A stretch of DNA of 64,000 bases from Caenorhabditis elegans (taxonomy: Eukaryota; Nematoda; Chromadorea; Rhabditida; Rhabditidae). Numbering within the stretch: position 1 is the first letter of the stretch; the number at the start of each line of letters is the position of its first letter. A program made the translations under genes and the position numbers. The stretch lies in NCBI RefSeq assembly GCF_000002985.6, contig NC_003282.8, positions 13,950,001 through 14,014,000 on the forward strand, read 5' to 3'. The notes beneath the pieces were generated by a model. It saw only the letters and a list, made by a program, of their open reading frames with translations. It searched no databases and was not told the DNA's origin. Shown one piece after another: positions 11,701-23,800 of this stretch.

Positions 11701-13734
11701 AACTAAAAAACAAAAAATGTTGTGTTTAAAAAAAATTTAGTCTCAAAAAAGCCAGAAAATGCACAGAGCTCATCTCGAACTTGTAATATTCAGGGGAATT
11801 GTAAACGTTTTCTGGGTAAGGGACAAAAAAAAATCGACCCTAACTTTTCTTGCGACCACTTTGATCCCAGTTTAGAATTTCACGATTTTTCTCACAAAAT
11901 ATTCAAAAATGTTGCCAAAAATTGCCGAAATATTGGGTATTAAAAATCAATTCCACCTGGTGCAACATCAAATAGGTACATTGTTTTCAATTGAATTTTA
12001 AAAAGTAATCGAAACAGTAAAACTTTGTTACCAAAATATTGCAACTAACTGAAAACTAGAAACATTAATTTTACAACAGAAATTGAATTTCAGTTGCTGA
12101 ATCTATAATCTGCCTTCTAAACGATGCAGTTCAAAAGGATTGCTCTCACGTAACAGTCTTCCATTTCGTCGGAATTTTCAAAGGGCGACATTTTGAGCCA
12201 TATATTGAGAATATGGGACATGACGCGTGGATGGTTACACTACTCGATACAGAACATATTCAAAAAGTGGCACAAGTTGTCGATAGACTCTCGAATGTGC
12301 CAGTTGTCCCACCATTGGAGTCGCTGAAGCATTTGGGTGTTCTGTTGGCGAGAGGAGATTTTCGAATTTCTATGATTGTTGGTGAGTTTTTTTTCTAATT
12401 TCTAATTTTAATTTTTCAAGGGTTTTCACTCGAACAGAAACACTTACAAAATTTGCAGTGGAGCGCACTTGCTGCACGCTGGCGCAGCCGTGCCGCAAGA
12501 TAATTTTTTTTACCATTGAAAAATAAAATTTCTCGTTTTGTGGCGTTTGAACGACTTTTTTTGCAATTTTCGAACTAAACATTTGTTAAGTAGGATGATA
12601 TGAAATGGAATTCCAAAAAAAAAAAATCAAAATTTTATTGAAAAATGAAGGACGCGCGTCGTTTTCAAAAAATCAACTGAAAAAAACTTATTTTTCAGAA
12701 AAAAATAACTTTTGCTTTTTTATTTCAAAAAACTAAAACTAAACAATTGTGCAACTGGATCATCAGCATAGACTCAATTGTTCAGTTTATAACATTTCTG
12801 AAACAGTGGATTTTTGCAATAATAAAAATATATAATTCTGGAATAACACTGTGAAACTGTTATTTTTGAAATGAAAACTGAAACTTCAATTTCAAAAGCT
12901 CTCATTTTAAAAAAATATTTAAAACACAGGGCTCCTAGGATAAATTCTTTTTATTTTAATTTTTATTATTAAACAGTATACTAAATTTATGAAACAAAAT
13001 ACTAAATTTATGAAACAGCAATTTTTTCACCAAAATGAATTGCTCAAAGATAAAGCAATATGAATTGTTTTACACTTGCAAAACTAATTCAACTTTATTT
13101 TCAGAACAATATCTTCGAAATGCCAATGGTCATTTATTATCTGATCTATTATCATCTTATCTCTGCCTTCTTGAGGATGATAATACTGATGCTCGTCTTG
13201 GAGCACTAAAGGCTCTTGCCATTTTTGATGTGAGTTTTGGATTTTTATTTTAGTAGTTTCTGGAAAGTATGGTGCTAAATAATGCATTTCAAGTTTAATT
13301 TCTTGAAAAAAACCGCCAGGAAAGAGACGGGTGCACGACTACCTAATATTTTCAAAAGTATGACGTCACAATAATTTTGTAAAGACACATGCGTGACGCC
13401 AATCTGTCGGAAAATATGTTCATTTTGCCAAAAAAAAAGTGCTGGCTTAACATGCAGAGAGCACATCCACGAATTAGGTGATGTCCATTTTGTGGGCGTG
13501 GCTTGCTATACAGTACTATTTCCAGCACCGCCCACTTTCTAAATTAAATTTTCTAAAATTTGTCGTATCCGGTTCACTGGAAAATCACTTATATCCAAAA
13601 GTATGTAACTGTTTCAGAATCCCCGAATAACAAAACAAATCTCCTACGTGGCCGATCATGACGTATCGGATGACGTCAGACGCTTTGCCACGTCAATGTT
13701 ACGTGGATTCGAGGAGGAAGTCACGCGGATTTAA
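2751..13734 (+). CDS. RIPOR/FAM65-family Rho-interacting protein
   Basis: Eleven exons join at GT/AG sites without phase conflict: 2751-2836, 3081-3177, 6291-6396, 7194-7635, 8347-8959, 10042-10169, 10355-10658, 11193-11499, 12094-12381, 13105-13229, 13618-13734. That gives 2613 nt, or 870 aa plus TAA. Residues about 1-100 are helical and basic. About 110-245 match the RIPOR N-terminal region, with a Ser-rich [11 protein letters not shown] segment and then a C2-like beta domain ([18 protein letters not shown]). The middle (about 250-480) is low-complexity and Ser/Lys rich. About 640-870 are HEAT-like helices ending in a [17 protein letters not shown] helix. RIPOR proteins bind Rho GTPases and restrain RhoA signalling in polarity and migration; that role is family knowledge. 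The start is the first Met of the exon at 2715; upstream exons are possible. The gene is convergent with the gei-18-like gene. I do not know its worm symbol. Confidence 0.88.
3523..3530 (-). promoter_or_regulatory. 21U-RNA core motif without placed YRNT
   Basis: Exact core TGAAACAG on the plus strand. No YRNT was found 37-42 nt downstream. Confidence 0.35.
4408..4475 (+). ncRNA. 21U-RNA gene, predicted
   Basis: Core 4408-4415; TGTT puts the 5' U at 4455 (40 nt). Confidence 0.65.
4970..5036 (+). ncRNA. 21U-RNA gene, predicted
   Basis: Core 4970-4977, followed by CATTGTTTGTAAA as in the extended motif; CATT puts the 5' U at 5016 (39 nt). Confidence 0.75.
5437..5444 (-). promoter_or_regulatory. 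21U-RNA core motif without placed YRNT
   Basis: Exact core. The downstream side runs into a pyrimidine-rich stretch with no YRNT at the usual spacing. Confidence 0.3.
7711..7777 (-). ncRNA. 21U-RNA gene, predicted
   Basis: Core 7770-7777; TATT puts the 5' U at 7731 (39 nt). Confidence 0.65.
8102..8167 (-). ncRNA. 21U-RNA gene, predicted
   Basis: Core 8160-8167; CAAT puts the 5' U at 8122 (38 nt). Confidence 0.6.
8989..9055 (+). ncRNA. 21U-RNA gene, predicted
   Basis: Core 8989-8996, 30 nt into an intron of the RIPOR-like gene; TGCT puts the 5' U at 9035 (39 nt). Confidence 0.7.
9439..9505 (+). ncRNA. 21U-RNA gene, predicted
   Basis: Core 9439-9446; TGCT puts the 5' U at 9485 (39 nt). Confidence 0.7.
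9526..9592 (+). ncRNA. 21U-RNA gene, predicted
   Basis: Core 9526-9533, then GCATGTTG as in the extended motif; CAAT puts the 5' U at 9572 (39 nt). It is only 87 bp from the previous core. Confidence 0.75.
10224..10289 (+). ncRNA. 21U-RNA gene, predicted
   Basis: Core 10224-10231; TGTT puts the 5' U at 10269 (38 nt). Confidence 0.65.
11570..11637 (-). ncRNA. 21U-RNA gene, predicted
   Basis: Core 11630-11637; CACT puts the 5' U at 11590 (40 nt). Confidence 0.6.
12739..12806 (-). ncRNA. 21U-RNA gene, predicted
   Basis: Core 12799-12806; TGAT puts the 5' U at 12759 (40 nt). Confidence 0.6.
12952..13018 (-). ncRNA. 21U-RNA gene, predicted
   Basis: Core 13011-13018; TGTT puts the 5' U at 12972 (39 nt). 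Confidence 0.65.
13609..13676 (+). ncRNA. 21U-RNA gene, doubtful (core is also a splice acceptor)
   Basis: Core 13609-13616 forms the TTTCAG acceptor of the last RIPOR exon; CGAT would put the 5' U at 13656 (40 nt), inside coding sequence. Confidence 0.25.
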
Positions 13735-13985
13735 AAGTGCCACGTCATCATTTATCCATGACAATAACTCATTTTGTTCTCTGTAATTTGTTCATACTGA
13801 AATTATATTTCCCCTTGTTCAACTTTTTTCCAAAAATTGCTCCTGTGTCTTTTCCCTCTTTCCAAAAAATTGTGGCTCAAAATGTGATTTTTTTTCGTTG
13901 GACTTCAACGAAAAATACTAATGTATGAAATCGGGTTCTCTTCTTGTGAATTTTATATTTTTTGAAAAAGATAATGCTAGAAAAT

Positions 13986-13991
13986 AATAAA
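13986..13991 (+). terminator. poly(A) signal AATAAA, RIPOR-like gene
   Basis: AATAAA lies 252 nt after the TAA stop, inside AATAATAAAATATTA. It is immediately followed by the 29-bp tandem repeat. Confidence 0.6.
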
Positions 13992-14028
13992 ATATTACCC
14001 TAATTGTGTTCATTTTTGTCTTCTTCGA

Positions 14029-14191
14029 TACATTGCAAGATTTTCTTACTCTGTAGGTACATTGCAAGATTTTCTTACTATGTAGGTACATTGCAAGATC
14101 TTCTTACTATGTAGGTACATTGCAAGATCTTCTTACTATGTAGGTACATTGCAAGATCTTCTTACTATGTAGGTACATTGTAAGATTTTCT
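14029..14191. repeat. 29-bp minisatellite, about 5.6 copies
   Basis: Units start at 14029, 14058, 14087, 14116, 14145 and (partial, diverged) 14174. Each begins TACATTGCAAGAT and ends CTTACTATGTAGG. The first two units have TTTT where later ones have CTTC, and the first has ACTCTG for ACTATG. This implies recent expansion of the inner copies. Confidence 0.95.
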
Positions 14192-14844
14192 TTCTTTTCT
14201 TGCAATGTTAGAACTTTGTGATGATGGATACAGAACGGTAAGTTGAAACGGTAAAAATTTCATAAAACTTTAAATTTTGAGAAAAATTATCTTAAAAGCG
14301 GTACTTTTCAAATTTTCCAACATGCGTACATTTGTCTGTTAAACTTTGAAAATCAGATCAAAATTAAAAATTTCATATTTAAATTTTTCTGAAAAGTTCG
14401 AAAGAAATTAAACAAAAATAAATAAAGTTCTTCACAATCTGCACACAAAGAAAAGAGAAAAAGGGCCAAAGGAGATATATAACTGAAAACATGCAATAAG
14501 TAAATATCGAGAAGAAATATGTGTACTAAACTGGGAATTTCTGGAACGGGAAAACATCTTAAAACAATAAAATGTACTTAAGTTTCTGAATATGAGCACC
14601 AAAGTGAGAACCCGGGTTGATCAGAAATGGGGGGAAAATTTCATAAAAAGATGGGCGGCTTGATTCAGAAAATGATAAAATTTTGGCCTATTACGACTAG
14701 GTTCTTTAGAAATGTATCGGGATAAAACTTGGCAATATTCAAAAGATAGTAAGAATAATTATAGATAACAAAGGAAAATGTGAGGCGATTACATAATCTG
14801 GAACATTTTATGATAGAGATTTAAAATTAATTTTCACATATAAA
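14192..14844. other. spacer between two convergent genes
   Basis: A/T-rich sequence holding the 3' untranslated region of the minus-strand scaffold gene. No gene or exact 21U-RNA core was seen. No canonical minus-strand AATAAA was found close to the stop; ATAAAA-type variants near 14805 are candidates. Confidence 0.4.
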
Positions 14845-17800
14845 TTAAACAGGTCTACAATATGCCGCCGGTACATATCCGACTTTTCCGCTGTCTCTTT
14901 TGATGAGTAGCCATTCTGGGTTTCCATCATCGTCTGTTCGTTGCAAGACCCCAATTACTTCTCCTTCTTTCACTTCGACTTGATTGGATCCTTGTGGAAG
15001 GAAGTCGTAGTCGACTTTTACTTGGCACAGCTGAAAATACTTGGTTGGATATTGTTCTAGTTCATTGATATACAAAATGAACCAATTTTTTTATAATTAA
15101 AATTAAGTGCTTATACGTTTAAAATTGCTTTTATTTTAGTTAAGGAAATTGGAAAAACGCTCAGAAATTGTCTGAAGGTTGACTAGCGGGCCCTGCAGGC
15201 CCGCCAGTTGTAGGGGGTGTAGGGCGAGTCCCCCAGTCGGACGTAGGTTCTCGGCTTCGCCTCGAACCTGTCAGAGGGTTCGTGACAATTGCAGTGAGCC
15301 AATGGGAGGAGAGGAGACCCACTCATATTTTGCTTAAAATCGAGCATTTCTATTCGAATCCCAATTACCCAAAAAAAATTTGTCAGTTGGGGGAATCGAG
15401 CCAACGAGCAAAATATTCACAGCCACACAGGTGATTCGCGAGTACGAGTTTTATGTTTCATCCGAAGTTCGCGCGTGCTTCGAATGGGTACTTGAAAACA
15501 TAAGCAAAAATGGAGCAAAATGCTCGTCTTTGCGAACAAACTCGAGCATAAAGGGCACATTGCGAAAACAATTTATGCTTCCTTTTTTCACTTATATCAG
15601 CTGAAAAATTTCAAAATATAACTTCAGTCCTTGTATAAGCCACCCCCACTACCCGAAGACATGATTAGGCCACTTCAAGACTTGGAAACGATTTTCTGTT
15701 ACCATCCGGAGTCGAACCACCGATCTGTTTCTTCGAGTTCTGAAAGTTTACCTGTTGACCAATCCCGCGCGCGCTTTCGTTAGTTACAAAGCGATTTAAG
15801 TAGTTATCTAGGGCATCTCACTGCTAGTTATCTCGCGCATTTAGCTCCATCATTCTGATACCTGACCCAAAATTATCTAAAATAGTTCTCAAGGCGATCC
15901 ACCGTACCAGGTTTTCAAGAAAACGATCCGTTTTCATGTTATGCTAGTGGCCGAGTCTTCTCCCACTTTGCAAAAACCGCTTGTGACGAAGGTTCTTTGC
16001 AGAGATCTTTGGAGATAAAGTATCCAAAGTGACAAAGTGGGGTGTACCTTGGTGGGGCTAGGATCAATGGTGACAACTTTTTTTCAACTAGTTCAACTAG
16101 ATATGTATTTTTCAACTAATTTTGTTCATATTTCACAACTTTTTAAATGCAATTTTCAACGGATTTTCGAATTCACTCACAATTTAATGTATTAACAATG
16201 TTCTTTTGGGAAAAGGCTGTGAAATGTCCTACTATTAGGTTGGTCAAAAAGTCTTTGCAACTTTTTGAATTTTTTTTTGGAGAGAGTATTTATTCAAAGC
16301 GAACGAGATTCAATGGGTAATATATTCACCATTAGTGTATATGACTTCTTGCCAACCCAACGAAGGTTGAACAATACCCTCCGCACAGAACTCCTGAGAT
16401 TAGGAGGCAAAGAAGTCGTCCCACCACGTTTCGACGATCTTTCAATCATGAAACTTCTGCCCGGTAAGGTGATTCTGGAGAGTGCGGAACAAATGGTAGT
16501 CAGTAGGAGTCAAGTCCGGCGAATGCGGTGGGTGAGACAAAACTTGGGTTCCGAGTGTCTGGAGCTTCTGGCGGGTCCTCAAAGTTGTATGCGGTCTTGC
16601 GTTGTCATAGAGCAGCCACAATTTTGGTTCTCTAGGGTGATGTAATCGATGAGCACGGACCATCTTTTCCAATTGAATAGAGTATAGGCCAGCGTTGATT
16701 GTAACGGAGTCTGGAAAAAGCCCTCGGAAAATTACACCCTTACTGTCCCACCAAATTGAGAGAAGCACTTTTTCTCTTGAAGTTCCCCTTTGAGGTCAGG
16801 TTTCATGGTTTCCTCGACCGGAACCCACTGTTTCTTTCTGGTATAGTTAACATACAATACCCATTTATCATCTCCAGTAATAATATCCTTAATCCAGTCC
16901 GTCGTTCGTTTCCTAGTGAGCAGCGAAAAAGAGAGGTCACAAAACAATTTTTTTGAGAATCGGACAAATTGTGAGGAACGAGATGACCGAACTTTTCTAC
17001 CCTTCCGGTTTCGTGGAGATGATTGATGATGATTCTTTGGGGATGCTTGAGAGTCGCAGAAAGTTCACGGTTCATTGCTCTTGGATCATCTTCCAGGGCT
17101 CTCGAATTATCCTTATTGATAGCCAAACGAGACCGACCGGATCTTGGTTCATCGTCGAGATCGTAGTTCTTTTTCGTGAACTTTTCGAACAAAAACTTTA
17201 TGGTTTTATAGGTGACAGAGTTATTGCCTAACACTGCACACATGTTACCACGAGCTTCGTTGCAATTGCAGCCTTGGGGGAACCCATACAGAAAAACCCC
17301 TCGGAGGGTGTGACCTTCGGCGAGCAAATTCTCGGTCATTTTGAACAGCACCCAAAAGTTTTTTCAAATGTATTAAACATGTACATTACGTACTATACAA
17401 ACAAAAAAACAGAATAGGAAAATAACGAGTTAACGCTGAGAAATGAAGAAACATACGAATTTTGCAAAGACTTTTTCACCAACCTAATAGCTTGGAATAC
17501 TATAAGGCTCATCCTTATGATCTGATTATTCTGACTTACGATCTCAATATTCAGCTCAGAAGGCTCGTAAGGGATAAGGGTCCTCTTCTAATCTGATTCC
17601 TCCGATCTTCCGATTTTGATCATAAGGGTTGAAAAAAATTATGGTTGAAAAACAATTTTTTTTGGAATTTTTTTTTCAAAAACTGTTCAATTTTATAAAA
17701 AAAAACACAATTTTGGTAGTTCTTACAAGTTTGGACTTTTATGTTCCATTTTGAGTTAAACAATGACTTAAATTAGAATTGAATGAGCATATAGACATCT

Positions 17801-20800
17801 TACTTTCAAAGACTTATAACTCTGTTGGCGTTTAAATTAATAAAATGTGGCCAACTAAAAAGTTGTTGACAATAATATGGAAAACATTTTGTTAGTTGGT
17901 ACGTTTTAGTTATCTTCAGTGACTGCGGAGATGTGAGCTCCGAAAGATGACCAACAAATTATAGATCTGTTCTCAACTATATCTCAGTTCTCGATAAAGG
18001 TGAGAAAATGCTTACAACTATGAAAACGTTTATTGTTTTAAGCTTGACAATGTTGTAATTGATAACTTTTGATACCTCGCCTCTAAAATGAGATACATCC
18101 TTTTTAAGACATAAGGTTTTATTGTTCAGTGTCCCAAAGAATTCCGTTTTGACTCATGGAAAAGCACCGAATTTTGCAAGAAAATGCTTAAAAACAACAA
18201 AATAAACATATTTCTACAATATCTCATAAATATTTGATACTTTTTGGAAAATTTTTTTAAGCTTTTTTCGAAAAAAAAATCCTAAGGGTCCTTATGAAAA
18301 TTTTCAAAAATTTTTTCGAACATTTTTTTTTGAAAACTTCTCAAATTTTTATTAGATGTTTTAGAAAATTGCAATGTTTGTATTTTTTTCAGTTTGGATG
18401 TTCAGCACACAAGCTTAGACAAAAACGGGAGGTATAGTAGAACTCTTATGTTCAAGAATCCCATTCACTTTGGATGCTTATATCTTCGTGGAAATAATTT
18501 TTATGGCAAAGTGATCAACTACAAAGTTGTTTATTTTAATTAAAAATACAACTTTGTAGTTGATCATTTTTTATCAAAAAAATTGGTGGTTGAGATAAAG
18601 TTGTGAGAAGTGCCACACCTTCATGCTTGTATTTTCTTTCTCTTTCTCTCTTTGTATCTCAACCACCAAATTTTTTGATAAAAAACAATCAACTACAAAG
18701 TTGTACTTCAAATCAAGATAAACAACTTTGTAGTTGATCACTTTGTCATAAAAATTTTTTCCACGGAGATATAAGCATTCGAATTGAATGCCTTTTTTGA
18801 ACTTAGGGGTTCTACTAAACCTCGGGTGTTCGTCTGAAATCGTGTTCTGAATATTCAAACTGAAAAAAACAACAGATATCGCATTTTTTTAAAAGATCTG
18901 ATCATATTTTGAAAAGTTTTCAAAAAAAATTTTTCGTAAAATTTTTAAAAAATTTTCATAAGGGGGGACCCTTTGGTTTTTTTTTCAATTTTTGCAAAAA
19001 AAATTCAAGAATTCTAGAAAAATTTTTTTTTTGAAACTGTTGTAACAACTTTTGAATATTGAGAAAAGTACAAAAGTAATTATTTAATGTAAATTTCAAC
19101 GTCAAACTAGGCGTTTCTAACGAGAAAAACCTCCATTTCTTGAACTCCTCAATCATATTCATCATTTCGTCTAAGATGTACATCTTTTCAAAATAGAAAG
19201 ATATTAAAAAACGATCAACTATTTAATTATTAAACTTGAAATGATCTATTACAATTATAAAACATAAACATTTTATCTTTGTTCATTATTTAGATATGAT
19301 CACTGAAAAACAGTCATATTGGGCTCAAAACGAGAAGACTATAACTTTGCAGCAATGCGAGATAGGAAAAAAATGTCAATTAAAAATTTGTTATTCATTT
19401 CATTGTAAACAACTTTTAAGTTGACGACTTTTTTGTATTCCTGCTGCCAACGGAGAAAAACTGTGTTACAAGTAAGGTGTTCATTGGAAAAATCCAGGAA
19501 GATTTCGATATTTTTTGCCACAAAAACGTTATTGAGCGGTTAAAACTGTGAAACATGCTGAAATAATGTTTTTGCACAAAATTAAACACAATCAAAATTT
19601 TTTTGAAAAAAAAAGTTTCCACGAAAAAAAATTTTCATAGGGGGGACCCTTATGATTTTCAAAGCGGATCATAAGGGGGGACCCTTATGAATTTCAAAAA
19701 TCCAAAAAAATGTTTTTTTTGAAAACTTGCTTTTAAATCATCAGATACAATAGTAAATGATATTTACTCTATTTGTGTCAATTTAAACGTTAAAAAGAAA
19801 GTTTTTAGCTGAGAAAATGACCATTTCTTGAAGGGTTCAAAAAATAGTATAGGTTTTTGAAGCTAGTGAGCATCCTTGGGCATACAAGATATCAAAAAAC
19901 GATCAACTACAAATTTGTTTAGCTAGTTATGGAAAACGTTTTAAAAATAAAAAATGTTTCCTATATGTGTAATGTGCCAAAATATGGCTTGTCGAAGTCA
20001 GTGCTGTTTTGCTCTTACTCAACTGTGTCCATCTTCTCGAGCATGCAAGATAGAAAAATATGGTCAACTAATAACTGGTTGTTCAGTTCATTTCTGACAA
20101 CTTTTCAGTTAAAGAAAGTTTTGTATTTTACGTCTCAAGGAAGTTAGGAGCTCTCAAACATACTATGTTTCAATGACCCAACTCTAGACTTTCCATGATT
20201 TCTTGGCTGAACATTCATCGTGAACTCTCACACTTGTAGAAAATATCAAACTGATCATTTTCTACACGTTCAACATGTTTTCGAAAAAATTTTCGAAACA
20301 AAAAAATTTCATCAAAAATTTTATATCATAAGGGGGGACCCTTATGATTTTCGAAATCTGACAAGTTCCTTCTAAATCGAGAGTTTTGTTTTTCAAAAAC
20401 GTTAGTATCAGCAAAAAAACAGTCAATAAACAGAAAACTCAAACAAAAATAGCTTTAAACTAACTGAAATGAGCACTTTAGTGATGGGAATAACGGCCAA
20501 ACAAAATGCGCACATTGCGAGCGTTCGCATTGTGCCCTTTATGCTTGCCACTGTGGCGCACATTTTCGCAAACACGAGCATTGTGTGCGTCGAAGCATTT
20601 TGCTTACACTGCGAATCACCTGTGCATACGCACTAACCACTCGGCCATGCGGGAGAGACCCGGCAGGGAGATGCAGGGAAGGAAAATTTCTGGACAGGAG
20701 TCGTCTTTCGATTCCGCTTTCTTCAATAATGACAATTTGAGAAAATATGTTTGAAAACCGTTTATCACTGATTAGTCAGTGGGAAAACGAATTTTTGAAA

Positions 20801-23800
20801 ATTTTATTACAGGATTGTACTCATTATTGAATTCCCGAAAAGGAGACGTGCCGTTGAGGGCTATATCTTGTACACAGACAGATGTATAGAAAAAAAACAA
20901 GTTTTGGTCTGAAAATCAAAAAAAAAATATCTCTTGGCAGAGCGTTGTTAATGCCACGAAACTTCATCTTCCATTAAATAAAATCAAAAACTATGAATCA
21001 AAAATACTTTCCGCAAAAGTTTAGTGGAAAAAATGTTCAGGAGACGCAGGAAACCATTCCCCCCAGTACTAAATTTTTGAATTATTTTTTTCTTGAAAAA
21101 TTTTCCCACTGAACTTGTTACAAATTTTATATGTCTCGATGAGTTTTGATGAGACCTACACGTCATTTTTTAAAAAACTAAGAAAACTTGAAAACTGACC
21201 GAGTTATGATTGAAAAAGTAGATTCTCGAAAATGGGGAAGTGTTCAAAATTTGGCACTTATTCGTCTTGCTCGGCCGACTCATAAAACCTTTTTTCAATT
21301 CTGAGTTAAAAATCGTGTTCAGCGTGCTATATATCAAAAAAGATGAAGTAGAACTTGAGATAATGACGAAAAACTACTTTTTCGGGAAAAAAAATTTTTT
21401 GGCAAAATGTCATTTTTTGGCCTTTTGTTTTATCACAACTTTTTTTCTTTTGCACTTATAAACTCAAACTTTTTTTCAAAAAATCAGTCTCTCTGAGTAG
21501 TATCTTGCACATGAGTTTGAAACAAAACAGAGCAAAACCCGAATTTTAATTCAATTAAAACATGCTTTTTTGGGGGTAAAAAGAGCAACAAAAAATTTTT
21601 TCAAACTGGGGAAAGCCGCCCTGAGCTCAGTTTTGCTCCAAACTTTGTGCAGTTTTTTGCTCCACCGTGGGGTGAAATATTTCTAATAAGCTGTCAAATA
21701 TTATAAAATTCAGTCAAACGGCTCTGGAGTTATTAATGAAAACGAAGTGGGACATTTTTTCGCAAGCCAAAAAAAGCGTCAAAAAACGCGAAAAAGGGGC
21801 GGAGTCGACACACTCGGCATTTATTAGAGGCTGCTTGGCAGAAAATTGCTGGAAAAAATAATCCGCCATACATCCGGAACATTTCCGCAATTTCCAACTT
21901 TCAGACAATTTTTCACCGTTTCAAATCGGAAATAAAACATTATTTTAAATTGAGTACTACATTAAGAGTACTATAATTAGATGACTTTTTAATCTCAAAT
22001 TGATATAGAACTGTTGAAAAAGGTTCGATCAATCTGAAAATAAAATTAAGTGTTGTTTGACAAACTTTTAGAAAACAAAACACTGAAAAAGGTGCCCGAA
22101 AGTTGCGAATTGCCGTTAAAATTTTCTTCAGCAAATGGAAACTTTCTGGAACTATTTGAGGGATTTTTCAAAATTATTAAACAAAAAAAAATATTTTTTC
22201 GAAAAGAAAAAGCCTTTTCTACCTTTCTATATCGACTTTAGATCAAAAATTGGATTTTTATATTGAAAAGGGCAGTTTCAAAAAGATTTTCCCGTTCTAG
22301 AAAACCTACCACTGGACGAATCGCTGTCGACGCCGGAGACTCGTTTGGAAGTTGATCATAAATTGGTGCAATTGTTGGAGGAGTGTCATACGCGGCTGGC
22401 TGGTGTTGTTGCTGCAGTTGAACTCGTGGAGCTGGAAATTTGAATAGTTAAATGCCATTTTTTAAAAATGCAATCCTAATAAAGAAGCTTACACTGCGGA
22501 GTTGTATCATACATTGGTGGCATCGCATAGTTCATACTCATCGTATCATTTGGCACTGCTGAGTACATTGGCAAAGATTGGTTGGCTTGTGACGGGAATG
22601 CTGTAACAATTTTACAATTTTTATTTTCAAAATGTTTTTAATATTTTTTACTTGTAGCAAATGTGGGAGCCCTTGCAGAGCCATCATTCAAGCTCGGGTA
22701 CACATTTTTGACAGCCGGCTCAGGGCGAGATGGAATTAGCGGCTGCGGCGAGTCACTTCTGAAATATGCAATTTTTTTGAACTTAAAAACTTTTAAAAAC
22801 TGCTCACCTAGACATCATAGACGTTGTCGGCCACACATTCGTAGGCTGAGCTGCGGCGGAAGCACTTCGCTTCTGATTCATACTTCCTGTCGGTAATCCA
22901 AGACTTCCCATAGAGGATGGAGCTTCATCAAAACTGACAGGAAACTGAACAGATGAATTGCTGGCGGTTCCGAATGGAGATGTCGCTGGAGCTGCTGCAG
23001 CAAAATTTGGAACGAAATTAGTGGAAAATGGATCATCCCGCGTTGGGTTTACAATCACCGGAAGCGGTGGAGGAGCTTCATCGGGAAGAGAATTCGGATT
23101 GAATACACCGGTTTGGAAGTCAACTCCACGGAATGCAGAAACTGGCGGAGATGTAGCAGTATCCAATGGAGTATTACTGTAGAGTGGTGGTGGAGCTGTT
23201 GAAGTCTTTGCTCCCCAATCAATGGTGGAGAGTCCAGAGAACAGATTGTCAAGATCCAGATTGTAATTGGCTCCACCTGCTCCTTCTTGAACCTGCTGCT
23301 GCTGCTGTGGAGCCTGCTGTGAAACCTGCATTGGTGGAGCTGGTGCCAACGGAAGCGTTTTGGCAGCCATGTTCCAATCGAACTGAGCATTCTGTGCAGG
23401 TGCTTGAGGTACTAATGATGTTGGCTGTAGTGGTGATGAAGTGAAATCAAATGTGGCAAAGTTCTGCTGCTGCTGAGCTGGAGCAAAAGCCAAAGATGTT
23501 GGATGAGCTGCTGCAGCTGGCTGGGGTGGTCCACCGAAAAGATCTTCCAAATCTATCAAGTTTTGACTCTTCGGGGCGTTTTGGTTTTGAACTGGGGCCT
23601 GCGGAGCAACGACTTGAGCAGTTTGTCCCGTGAATTGAGCGGACTTTGCCACATCAACACCTTTTTCAATTGAAGTGTACGGTTTCAAAATGCTACTTGG
23701 CAGCATAGCATTATAGTACCCGTTATAGCAAAGCCACATGCTGGGCACTTCTCGATTTACAGCCAAAACCAGGTCATTCTGCTTGACGATCAGCAATTTT

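Larger units (their letters stand above)
15031..22309 (-). other. 7.3-kb last intron of the gei-18-like gene, a repeat nest
   Basis: It separates the final SH3 exon from the rest of the gene. It holds the Helitron-like end, the inverted repeat pair at 15.4 and 20.5 kb, a tRNA-like relic, the dead mariner, the four-unit palindromic array, and one copy of a repeat also found at 24.4 kb. From 20.7 to 21.9 kb I see only A/T-rich sequence and one short GC patch (about 21785-21835). There are no exact 21U-RNA cores. Confidence 0.8.

Noticed and set aside
14029-14191. CRISPR array or telomere-type repeat
   Set aside because: Units are contiguous with no spacers and do not match TTAGGC; it is an ordinary minisatellite in a eukaryotic genome.
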